From Pseudomonadota bacterium (GTDB lineage Bacteria > Bdellovibrionota_C > UBA2361 > OMII01), in contig JAPLFS010000032.1 in the NCBI GenBank assembly GCA_026390555.1, positions 96,001 through 149,428 of the forward strand: a stretch of 53,428 bases of DNA, written 5' to 3'. This document shows, piece by piece, positions 43,900-53,428 of this stretch (position 1 is its first letter; every line of letters begins with the position of its first letter). Below the pieces are notes generated by a model. That model was not told where the DNA came from. It saw only the letters and a list, made by a program, of their open reading frames with translations, and ran no database searches. A program made the position numbers and the translations under genes.

Positions 43900-45276
43900 C
43901 TATCCGAGCAAAACCGGTTTTGATACAAGCTCTCCCTGCTCTAAAAGATTCTCGGTGAATCCAAGAGTAAGTGAGTTGTATGACCTAGTACTTGCTCCTA
44001 CCTGCCGTCCTGATGTCAGAGCTGCCTCCCCCTTTCTCCCCCGCCAGAGGCTCTTGACGAAAGTTCGTCCGAGCTCTCTACACATCACCCAACCACGCTC
44101 TAAGGCCCCATCCTGCGCGGTGTGCTGTGCACTACCGCTCAGTTCTGGATCTACAAGCATTGATGAGAGATGCCGACGGAGAAATCTATATGGGGTGTGC
44201 CCACTGCACGGCCAACGCGCAGCACGTGCGGAGTGCGGCACGGCGTAACACTCAAAGGAGCGCCCTACAACGGAGATCACCTCACGTTTAAAGAGAGTAC
44301 TTGATGCCGAAACACCCCCGCTATCATTTAGTACGACCTTTAATTGTGATTCAGGTCTTAGGTATCCCGCTACAACTGAGAGCGCCTGTCGGCTGGCAAA
44401 AGCTCCGGCCGGATCGCGATTAATAACGAAAACAACCTCATTGGCCGCCTGATAGAGTGAGTGTCGCGCTGCTGCAAGCAGTGAGGAGGCATCGACAATA
44501 ACCTTATCGTGCAGAGTTGTCAGGGTTTCAAGCACCGCGATAAAAGCCCTCGATGCCTGCGGACTAACTAAGACCGAATCATCGCTTCCAGCCGGTGGTG
44601 GGACACACATTAGGCGCGACTCATCTGCCCAAACCTCACGCGCGCACTCTGCAACTGTCTCACTCGTTACAACCCGTTGTTGCTCTATAAGGATACGTAG
44701 CGGCTCGTTTACATGCGGCTTGACCCGCAAAAAGCGCGTTAGATCGTGCGACATAACGTCGCAATCAACGATACATACCCGCTCCTTCTTCGAAACCCAG
44801 CCCTCTGCCAAACCGGCGGCAACAAAGGTAACTCCTACACCTCCGCGAGCTGAGTCAACGACAATCAGGCGTCCCCGTTTTTTGTGTCGCATGCGCCTCT
44901 GTAGAAGCACAAGGCGCCTAAAGAACTCATCGCTCGTTGCGGTATCGACTAGGACATCATCGACTCCGAGACGGCCTAGCTGCTCTATTGTACCGAAGGA
45001 ATAGGTACGAGAATCAACAACACACAGAATTAGTTTATCGCTTAGCTCCTGCCGAAGGGTCGTAATGTATGCTGCGTCGCATGCGATTAGCTCCGGTCCA
45101 ACAACGCACACATCCAGCGCTCCGTGGAATCGAACCTCCTCTGGAGAGAGTAGGTGTAGGGATACGCGTGGGGTAGAAACTCGGCTTTCTGGTGAAACCC
45201 AGGCCCAACGTTCAACGAGCGAGGCGAGATGCCTACGAGCTGATGCGCTAAGGTCTACTATACCGAGTTCAATCAT
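43900..45276 (-). CDS. tadZ: TadZ/CpaE-like protein with degenerate P-loop
   Basis: The 458-residue protein has an N-terminal pseudo-receiver-like domain (about 1-125, with LGVDDVLV) and a MinD/ParA-type domain. The deviant Walker A reads SARGGVGVT (142-150), so both the leading lysine and the P-loop lysine of KGGxGKT are replaced. The Asp of CIVDCD is kept. TadZ proteins localise the Tad machinery at a pole and several are known to be weak or atypical ATPases. It is the first gene of the Tad operon, 96 bp ahead of the pilin. Confidence 0.85.
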   Translation of the reverse strand: MIELGIVDLSASARRHLASLVERWAWVSPESRVSTPRVSLHLLSPEEVRFHGALDVCVVGPELIACDAAYITTLRQELSDKLILCVVDSRTYSFGTIEQLGRLGVDDVLVDTATSDEFFRRLVLLQRRMRHKKRGRLIVVDSARGGVGVTFVAAGLAEGWVSKKERVCIVDCDVMSHDLTRFLRVKPHVNEPLRILIEQQRVVTSETVAECAREVWADESRLMCVPPPAGSDDSVLVSPQASRAFIAVLETLTTLHDKVIVDASSLLAAARHSLYQAANEVVFVINRDPAGAFASRQALSVVAGYLRPESQLKVVLNDSGGVSASSTLFKREVISVVGRSFECYAVPHSARAARWPCSGHTPYRFLRRHLSSMLVDPELSGSAQHTAQDGALERGWVMCRELGRTFVKSLWRGRKGEAALTSGRQVGASTRSYNSLTLGFTENLLEQGELVSKPVLLG

Positions 45277-45777
45277 CGGGCCTTTAAGAGACTTGTTTCA
45301 AGCAGGAGTCTCGCCTTACCCGGGGGTGAAGCAAACTTTTAAGCTCTTAGGGAAAGGGAAGGTAGCATGAGAGTGCAAAATCTGTTCCGAGTTTTTTTTA
45401 TATTTGTAACTTTAAGTAACTATTCACCCTTTAGTATAAGAGAGTACTCCGAGCAGCGCTCACTAAGGGGTGAGGCTCTGCCTCGGATCAAATGCTCGCA
45501 AAGAGGTATTCGATCTTCCTATGTTCAAACTCTCGCATGTCAATCTGCCACTAACCTTGTGCAAACAAACAGTAATTAACACATAAATGGGTACTACTAC
45601 CCACTCGAAACCCGGATGAGCCTGTAGGAATTATTGTTTTTGTTGGTTATTTCGGTACGCTGCAAACTATCTGTGATGCGGCGCTGAGAGTGCCGCCAGC
45701 AGGTTCTCTTTGAAGCAAGGTTACCTATCCAACCTGGTCGAATCTTCAGGAAAGAAGAAAAGGACCTGCAGCTCTGA
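45277..45777. other. Intergenic region between the Tad and Bta operons
   Basis: The 501-bp gap contains three small inverted repeats: gaggc/gcctc near 45473-45486, tgggta/taccca with a 4-nt loop (45588-45603), and gcggc/gccgc (45678-45696). A 70-codon plus-strand ORF (45367-45579) has a fair ribosome site (gggaaggtagc) and a short hydrophobic start but no recognisable content. The promoter for tadZ is expected near 45277-45400. No convincing regulatory element or tRNA was seen. Confidence 0.4.
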
Positions 45778-46524
45778 TCAGACTAAAAGCGGCTTTCTTC
45801 CCACAAACAGGTAATATGGGGCTTTTAGGCCCGGAAGGTACGGTACTTTACCCTTCCGTTCGTCGAGCCGAACCATCTCAAAGAGACGACCTAGGTACGT
45901 GAGGTGGTCCGGGTTGAGAAAGACGTTGCTGTAGCCAAACCACGCGGGCCAGAAATTCCTGTAAAATCCGGAATGCCGAACCATCCCATCGTTTGGCCAC
46001 TTATCAGATACATAAAAATCAACGACTCCAATATAACCTCCTGGCTTCAGCATGGCGTAGGCATTTTCTACGGCATCAAACCAATTCGGTACCATGGTAA
46101 GTGAGTACGAAAAGGTAACGGCGTCAACAAGGCCTTCAGCCGGAGCGTATGTTGTCACATCAGCGAGTCGTGTTTTTACATTTTGCCATCCCTTGCTCCT
46201 AATACGTTGGTCCGCGATATGTAGTAGTGACGAGCATAAATCAACGACGGTCACAGAGGCCGCTGACTCCAATCGCTCTCCGAGCCACTCTATATTTCGC
46301 CCGGTCCCTCCCCCCATATCAACGAGAGTTCCGTTAACTGGCATTGGGATGGCCCGCATCAACTGCTCACGCCCATGCAGGAGGCGATCTCGAAAAACGT
46401 CGTAGGTAACACTCTGCTTGGCATAGAACGTGTCCAGCCTGTCACTCTGACTATCTCCGTATCTCTTCGGGAGAGTAAGTTGCAATAAGGTTTTACACTC
46501 GTGAAATAAAACGCTTGTGTTCAT
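45778..46524 (-). CDS. btaB: BtaB-like SAM-dependent N-methyltransferase
   Basis: The 248-residue class I methyltransferase has the glycine loop LVDMGGGTGRN (67-77), an acidic residue after strand two (VTVVDLCSSLL) and a post-motif FSYSLTMVPNW. Position next to the BtaA-like gene (ATGA overlap, 46521-46524) supports a BtaB role: three N-methylations of diacylglycerylhomoserine to give the betaine lipid DGTS. The family alone would not prove the substrate; the operon does most of the work. Confidence 0.85.
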   Translation of the reverse strand: MNTSVLFHECKTLLQLTLPKRYGDSQSDRLDTFYAKQSVTYDVFRDRLLHGREQLMRAIPMPVNGTLVDMGGGTGRNIEWLGERLESAASVTVVDLCSSLLHIADQRIRSKGWQNVKTRLADVTTYAPAEGLVDAVTFSYSLTMVPNWFDAVENAYAMLKPGGYIGVVDFYVSDKWPNDGMVRHSGFYRNFWPAWFGYSNVFLNPDHLTYLGRLFEMVRLDERKGKVPYLPGLKAPYYLFVGRKPLLV

Positions 46525-47729
46525 TTCTCTGGTAAATCCACTATGTGAAAGCTTGCGTAAGTATGAACCCGGTCAGAGGGGTGCAGAGAATTGGCAAGAT
46601 CACGCTGCTGGAGAAGGAGCCCCCCTAAAGGATAACGGGAACCTAAGAAGTCAACAGCCAGGTGGTCGAGGTATGTTACGTCGAGGGCGGCGCTACGATA
46701 AATTACCCGCGCCTTCGACGTGGCCTGAAAGAGTATGGCGTTCCACTCACGAACTAGCTCTTGAGGCTTATGAGTACTTATCCAATCCATATGATCAAGG
46801 AGTACGAACCGAGAGAACCGAAGGTCGGTCTCTTCAAGGATTTTGGCGACCGTTCCAGTGTGGATGTGAAGGTCGGAGACCCGCCGCTTAAGTAGATCGA
46901 AATTACCCTCTTTCACATACTCAGGTCGGCAATCGTGCGGGTACCGCCCTTCCATGTATACCCTATAAAAGTAATTATCTCTGAATCGAAGTTTCGTGAG
47001 AACTGTTTCTAAACTATTCTCGATATACTTCGGGACTCCTCCGGGATACTGCATAGTCATCTGCTCTTTTTGGGCGCGCGGAACTCCCATTAGATTCATG
47101 GTTAGATCGCGGCTAATCAACCACTCTATCCATCGGGTCCACAATCGGGGCTTGATCTCATCGTAATAGATCTGTGATTGCTTCGCTAAAGAATCGGCGT
47201 TAACGAGGTCTTCAAGAGGTTTTTGAAGAGCCTTAACTCGAAAGAGATTCGTTAAGAGGAACTTCGCGAGAAACCCCGAGCATCCACGATAATAGAATGA
47301 ATCGCGCCAGCCGGTCCCGCTAAAGAAATAAATATATTTGTCCCAATACGCGCGCGCGCCTTGGCTTAACATCGGACGAAGGATGCTCTGATACACGGTT
47401 AGCGCTCGATCATGCCTCCCGTGACCAAAAAACATCTCGAAATCAGAGTACTCTAGGGTCATGGCAGCGGCCCGCTTTAATTCCAATAGCGCATTTTGGA
47501 TAAAGTTCATGTCAACAGCATGCACCTCCCCACACCCTGCCAGGAGGTAGTCCAAGGCATTGCAGCCCGCGCTACTTATAACGAGCAGGCGATCCTTTTC
47601 TGAAAGATCTAATGCAACCCTATCAATCGCGGGATCCTCCCAACAGGTGTTGTACACCAGATTGTTGCGATGAACCCAAGAGAACACTCGATTTGCTACC
47701 GTGTCGGATATCTTTTGAACACCGAGCAT
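46521..47729 (-). CDS. btaA: BtaA-like diacylglycerol 3-amino-3-carboxypropyl transferase (DUF3419)
   Basis: The 402-residue protein matches DUF3419/BtaA over its length: NTCWEDPAID (27-36), VISSAGCNALDYLL (50-63), AVDMN (71-75), and MFFGHGRHD further on. BtaA moves the 3-amino-3-carboxypropyl group of SAM to diacylglycerol, the first step of betaine lipid synthesis, usually induced by phosphate starvation. A strong aaggagg site overlaps the end of the phosphoesterase gene 11 bp upstream. No Pho box was identified. Confidence 0.92.
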   Translation of the reverse strand: MLGVQKISDTVANRVFSWVHRNNLVYNTCWEDPAIDRVALDLSEKDRLLVISSAGCNALDYLLAGCGEVHAVDMNFIQNALLELKRAAAMTLEYSDFEMFFGHGRHDRALTVYQSILRPMLSQGARAYWDKYIYFFSGTGWRDSFYYRGCSGFLAKFLLTNLFRVKALQKPLEDLVNADSLAKQSQIYYDEIKPRLWTRWIEWLISRDLTMNLMGVPRAQKEQMTMQYPGGVPKYIENSLETVLTKLRFRDNYFYRVYMEGRYPHDCRPEYVKEGNFDLLKRRVSDLHIHTGTVAKILEETDLRFSRFVLLDHMDWISTHKPQELVREWNAILFQATSKARVIYRSAALDVTYLDHLAVDFLGSRYPLGGLLLQQRDLANSLHPSDRVHTYASFHIVDLPEK

Positions 47730-47740
47730 CTATCCTCCTT

Positions 47741-48925
47741 TTAGACTGCACCCACCGGAGGAGCGGCGTAAAGGGAGTGTATCGCTACTCCGGGTGGGTG
47801 CCGCAGCCCTCTAAAAGGCACGTAGTACCTAGCTAGGCCGGGATGAACAAAAGAAAGAGTTCGATTACTCAAAACGTCCCACTGTTTGGTATGTCCATTT
47901 ATGTTGTCGCAGTATCCCCACATACGCATGAGACTTGCGCCATCAAATATCTTTAGCTCTCCCCAATGCGTATGGCCCGAGAGGATGAGGTCGATATCGG
48001 CTGGAAAATCCCCTCGAATAGCGTCGAGATTATGAGTCAGGACGATGTTAATAGCATCTTTATCTATTGTTTTTGGTGGAATCGGATCTCCGAAATATGC
48101 GTCGTCAACTCCAATAATATTGAGGGAGGATCTTCCAATTTTTAAACTAACGTGATGATTATTGATGTCATTAAACCCCACTTCCTCCAGTTGCTTGCTA
48201 ATAATCGCTGGCATATGCCCGTGATAGTCATGGTTCCCGTACACCATAAACGACTGGGGGCACACATCACTCATCCGATGAAGTTGTCGCAAGGCCTCTT
48301 TGTTCAGGTCCTCTGGCGAGCGAGTAACAACGTCGCCCGATAGTAAAATTAAATCTATCCTTCTCTTTCCTGATTCCAGGAACTTGGCGACTTGGGCAAG
48401 CTCTTCGCACGGCCGTGCACAACCTTTTAAGAAATGAATGTCAGAGAGATGAAGAATAGTTAATCCGTGAAGATCGTTCGGCAGCTTTTGAATTGGAACA
48501 TCATACTCGTAAACCGAACTCCAACGAGTAAGAGGCCACCTATGCTCGCTTAAGCCTACATTTCGTTTAATAGCCTGCCGAGAGGATAAGTCCACCCCGT
48601 CCTTAAAAGGCTTTCGGAAAGGAGTTCGTTCCTGACTTGGAACGGACTGGTCGCGCCGATCAGGAAGATCCTGCGACGCCGGCGCCCATGGACCTTCGAT
48701 TAGATTCAAAAAACGTTCACCTAACGTCAGCGGCGCAAGAATTCGCGACTTGAGCTCCCTTGCTTTCAGCAGCTGCTCTTGCAACAGCTGATTAAAGTCG
48801 ATGCGTGGCAAAGTGAAATTGGATAAAGTCTCTACAACTTTCCCCATTCGCTCCTTACGATCAACATCGCTGACTTTGTCGAGTGACCTTGAATCAAGAA
48901 AAGTTGAGTCGGCGGTAGTCTGCAT
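47741..48925 (-). CDS. Calcineurin-like metallophosphoesterase heading the Bta operon
   Basis: The 394-residue protein has an N-terminal extension of about 150 residues and a metallophosphoesterase domain with all metal ligands: D162 and H164 (LSDIHF), D198 (LSGDVV), N231-H232 (YGNHD), H298 (LTHNL), H318 and H320 (SGHTHWG). The motif style is closest to YkuE/LpxG-type enzymes that act at membranes. Heading a btaA-btaB operon, it may free diacylglycerol from phospholipids, the role PlcP plays in phosphate-starved alphaproteobacteria; that function is inferred. An IS-derived repeat begins about 80 bp upstream of its start. Confidence 0.82.
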   Translation of the reverse strand: MQTTADSTFLDSRSLDKVSDVDRKERMGKVVETLSNFTLPRIDFNQLLQEQLLKARELKSRILAPLTLGERFLNLIEGPWAPASQDLPDRRDQSVPSQERTPFRKPFKDGVDLSSRQAIKRNVGLSEHRWPLTRWSSVYEYDVPIQKLPNDLHGLTILHLSDIHFLKGCARPCEELAQVAKFLESGKRRIDLILLSGDVVTRSPEDLNKEALRQLHRMSDVCPQSFMVYGNHDYHGHMPAIISKQLEEVGFNDINNHHVSLKIGRSSLNIIGVDDAYFGDPIPPKTIDKDAINIVLTHNLDAIRGDFPADIDLILSGHTHWGELKIFDGASLMRMWGYCDNINGHTKQWDVLSNRTLSFVHPGLARYYVPFRGLRHPPGVAIHSLYAAPPVGAV

Positions 48926-49004
48926 ACCCGGACTATCTACCGTGGAAATGTCTAGAGATAGTTAATATGAGTTAGGGATTTGTAAGAATTTTGTTCAGGG
49001 CTGC

Positions 49005-49266
49005 GAAGATCAATTCACTTTCCGTAGGTAGCCGATCTGTAGTAGCGACATTATATTAGTGCCCCTTAAGTGGCCGAATGCTGTATGGATGTTGTTTTTA
49101 TCGACCCAGACTACCGTTTCAATATGCCAGCAGAGCACGAGAGAAAAAGCTATGTAGCCCAAAATAGCTTGGCAGCTACACATCCCCTATCCCGTCATTG
49201 AGGAAATAAAGCTGTAGGGATATTAATGAATTTGGGATAATGGGCCAGAAGTGACTCCGTACCAAT
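49005..49266 (-). mobile_element. IS91-like nonautonomous derivative, copy 2
   Basis: The 375-bp gap 48926-49300 is mostly this repeat, homologous to 50929-51269 and 31081-31348. It has lost the ttagaagtcat...gtatcgat part present in the other copies and ends with gtgactccgtaccaat followed by gatctac. No coding capacity. The short stretch 48926-49004 should hold the promoter of the phosphoesterase gene; no clear motif was seen. Confidence 0.8.
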
Positions 49267-49300
49267 GATCTACGATCTACTTTAAAATATCCGGTGACCC

Positions 49301-50824
49301 TTACTTCAAGGCTTCTAGGATCCTAGCTCGGATAGCTTTAGCTGAATTAAACTCTTTGTTCTCGACACCTGGGCGCGTAAGGGGAATTTTAACGACACGA
49401 TCACTACCCTTTACAACGTGCAATTCAACCGGCAGCGAATGCACGCCACCCAGCTCTATTAGCCCATCTCCAACGGTTACCGAAACCTGATCGCGAAACA
49501 ATGGGTCCTCAACCGTAACGGTAGGAATCTCAGCATAGAGCAACACGAGCGGCGCGGTTCCAGTGCCCTTATCGCAGTCCAGCCTCACACTCGTTTGGTC
49601 CTCCCCGGCAGACCTGGTCATATCGATTACAGGAGACCCAAAGAGCTGCACCGAGAGACTACGGATGTGACCAACCTTTATGAGCGCTCCGTTTAATGAG
49701 TGAATTTCAACGCTGCCCGATGAAAGAGTAAGTGCTTCATGCTCTGCCGTAGTCGCTGCCCTGGTGATGAGTGCGAGATCTCCCTGTGGAGCAGTTTGAG
49801 AGCTCGGCGTCTCAAATTTTGAGAAGTCGGGCTCCGTAATAAGAACTTGGGGCGAGTTGTTCTCCACAAGCCGCGGAGCAAACTTCGCGTACGATAGCGT
49901 GATACCGCTCTTGTCAAAGAGAAATATAGAGCTTGTTGACCGACCAACGCCCCGCGCATCCAATCCAAAAGAGGCCACAGATACCTTTCCACTCTCAGCG
50001 TGCGCTTCGCGAATAAAGAGCCCAGGACTTTCAAGTTTTGCCCATACTTTCAGAAACTCGGGTATCTTTTCCGTAGGAATTAAATCTCGAATGGTGATTG
50101 GCGGCGCCTTATTAATGAGCTTGTTGAGGGCAGCTATTTCCTCATCGATCGGGCCAAGACGGCTCCTCTCCGTACTTTCAAGCCGCGCGGATAACCCTTT
50201 CGCCTCCTCCAGGTGGTGCCTCTGTAAGGCGATCTCGCACGCATCGTTTGTCAATTCATCACGTACTGTATTGAGACGCTTTTTAAGCACGCAAACGGCA
50301 GCCTGCCTGTCCTCCTCGGTTTTTAACTCGCGTGCAACGGAAGGATCTTTTAAGATTCGCTCGATTGAGGTCGCGAGCTTGCGCTCCTCTTCGAGCCCCG
50401 GCTGCAGCTCTCTCTCTAGGTATTCAATACTATACTCAATCGCTACGACAGCACTCTTTTTGGTTATCTCGTCGCGCCTCCTTTCAAGGGTAACAACGTC
50501 CTCCCGTAAATCCTGCTGCACCGCTTTTTTGAAGATCTCCTCGCGTGAGAACGAAGAAAACTGCGCGACTAGATCGAGACGAGGAGAGGGTTCTTTCTTA
50601 CCGCTCTGAAGCCGATAGATGAGAAATGTCACATCGAGTCCGAGCTGATCCTCACTACCACGGAACGCTCTATCGTTCGCATACTGCCCCTCTGTTCGTG
50701 TAAGGGAGTCGTTAAAAGCCTTCCATAAATGCCTCTGCTCACGCTGAGCAGTCACTGAGTAATCCTCCGCTTTTTTAACTATAGCAGGGGGCACTGGCAC
50801 CTTTTCTGGTGGTGGAAGTTGCAT
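49301..50824 (-). CDS. Large coiled-coil protein of unknown function between two IS-derived repeats
   Basis: The 507-residue protein has no signal or membrane segment. Residues about 15-235 are strongly helical and coiled-coil-like (EREEERKLATSIERILK-type charge pattern, EEIAALNKLINKA). About 240-290 is a linker (AHAESG), and 290-507 is beta-rich with repeated short strands (SGSVEIHSLNGALIKVG, VSVTVGDGLIELGG). No domain is recognised. It is bracketed by two same-direction IS-derived repeats, suggesting transferred cargo. Confidence 0.65.
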   Translation of the reverse strand: MQLPPPEKVPVPPAIVKKAEDYSVTAQREQRHLWKAFNDSLTRTEGQYANDRAFRGSEDQLGLDVTFLIYRLQSGKKEPSPRLDLVAQFSSFSREEIFKKAVQQDLREDVVTLERRRDEITKKSAVVAIEYSIEYLERELQPGLEEERKLATSIERILKDPSVARELKTEEDRQAAVCVLKKRLNTVRDELTNDACEIALQRHHLEEAKGLSARLESTERSRLGPIDEEIAALNKLINKAPPITIRDLIPTEKIPEFLKVWAKLESPGLFIREAHAESGKVSVASFGLDARGVGRSTSSIFLFDKSGITLSYAKFAPRLVENNSPQVLITEPDFSKFETPSSQTAPQGDLALITRAATTAEHEALTLSSGSVEIHSLNGALIKVGHIRSLSVQLFGSPVIDMTRSAGEDQTSVRLDCDKGTGTAPLVLLYAEIPTVTVEDPLFRDQVSVTVGDGLIELGGVHSLPVELHVVKGSDRVVKIPLTRPGVENKEFNSAKAIRARILEALK

Positions 50825-50928
50825 ACGGCGATCCTTGGCACTGACTATACCTGTAGAAGATGTTATGAGCCTTTTAGTACTGGCTGTGCTCTATAAAAGA
50901 AAACCCGCTAAAAAGGGCTAGAAATTAA

Positions 50929-51269
50929 GGATAGTAAGATCAATTTACTTTCTGCAAGTATCTGATCTGTCGTAGCGACATTACAACAGAGCCACTTAGG
51001 TGGGGGGAGGTTGTGGGGATGTTGTTTTTTATCGACCCAGATTACCGTTTTCAACCTGCCAGCAGAACACGAGAGGAAAAGCTACCTAGCCCAAAATAGC
51101 TTAACAGCTACTCATCCCCCCCATTCCGTCATCAAGGAAATAAAGCGGCCCTTAGAAGTCATTAGGTGACAGCTTGCAAGAGTCACAGGAGGAAAGTTCC
51201 TTGGTAGCCTGCGAAGTAGAGGTATCGATCAACTTTGGGATAGTGGACCAGAAGTGACCCCGTACCAAT
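50929..51269 (-). mobile_element. IS91-like nonautonomous derivative, copy 3
   Basis: The 471-bp gap 50825-51295 is mostly this repeat, the longest of the two solo derivatives. It includes the last transposase codons (tagaggtatcgatc near 51225-51240), then jumps at gggatag to ggaccaga and gtgaccccgtaccaatgatctac, presumably the opposite end of the parent element. It sits 27 bp downstream of the katG stop. Confidence 0.85.
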
Positions 51270-51295
51270 GATCTACAGTTTTTAACGCTGCTTCT

Positions 51296-53428
<2,133 letters not shown>

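Noticed and set aside
45367-45579. 70-codon plus-strand ORF with a fair ribosome site
   Set aside because: Composition is irregular, only a short hydrophobic start is seen, and there is no neighbour on the same strand to support it. It cannot be excluded as a small peptide.
45580-45777. Possible tRNA or riboswitch in the Tad/Bta gap
   Set aside because: Several short hairpins exist, but no cloverleaf, CCA end or known aptamer core could be assembled on either strand.
48926-49004. Pho box upstream of the Bta operon
   Set aside because: No pair of CTGTCAT-like repeats with the proper spacing was found on the minus strand, so phosphate control is only inferred from the pathway.

Overview
The window looks like a chromosome segment of a Gram-negative, free-living bacterium of roughly 50% GC. 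Supporting signs are a lipoprotein membrane-fusion adaptor, a Tad pilus locus, a TgpA/DUF58/MoxR envelope operon, peptidoglycan (murI) and phospholipid (pssA) genes, and a NuoB subunit. The taxon cannot be fixed from these genes. The mix (MutL-like ATPase with DUF6754, Tad pilus, lone nuoB) would fit a deltaproteobacterial, Bdellovibrionota-like or candidate-phylum aquatic lineage, but that is inference. No rRNA, tRNA or CRISPR was seen. Both end genes run off the window: a DUF4143 ATPase on the left and katG on the right.

Layout. 1-3 kb: DUF4143 ATPase, hairpin-less efflux adaptor, thiol peroxidase and pterin dehydratase, all minus strand. 3.0-3.9 kb: a structured intergenic region and two tiny coupled ORFs. 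3.9-8.0 kb: pgi and a SLC13-type transporter with RCK domains. 8.4-12 kb: a phospholipid N-methyltransferase-like gene facing pssA, which is coupled to a very divergent, degenerate UvrA-like protein. 12-18.6 kb: a plus-strand DUF58-TgpA-TPR-MoxR operon. 18.7-21.8 kb: a coiled-coil protein, murI and a DCC-thiol/HTTM-like fusion.

21.8-33.5 kb is a minus-strand operon of about ten tightly packed genes around a MutL-type ASKHA ATPase: two exported coiled-coil proteins, a small helical protein, a DUF6754 protein, three more membrane proteins, the ATPase, a barrel-sandwich/KOW-like protein and a TraB-like protein. No glutamate mutase subunit lies nearby, so it is probably an uncharacterised membrane system. 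It is interrupted by a 2.4 kb insertion (29570-31976) flanked by a 76-bp direct repeat of the 3' end of one operon gene. The insertion holds a TM2 fragment, a cytidine deaminase, a short inverted-repeat element, an exported protein and a truncated IS91-like transposase.

33.6-35 kb: a hexapeptide acyltransferase and a lone nuoB. 35-45.3 kb: a ten-gene Tad/Flp pilus operon (tadZ, pilin, cpaB, tadA, tadB, tadC, two TadE/G-like proteins) ending in a two-gene phosphorelay. The secretin and prepilin peptidase are not in the window.

45.8-53.4 kb is accessory in character. A three-gene operon (metallophosphoesterase, BtaA-like, BtaB-like) can be read as a phospholipid-to-betaine-lipid remodelling unit. 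It is followed by two repeats derived from the same IS91-like element, which flank an unknown 507-residue coiled-coil protein, and then by katG. With pssA and the PmtA-like enzyme, the window carries genes for both nitrogenous phospholipids and a phosphorus-free substitute.
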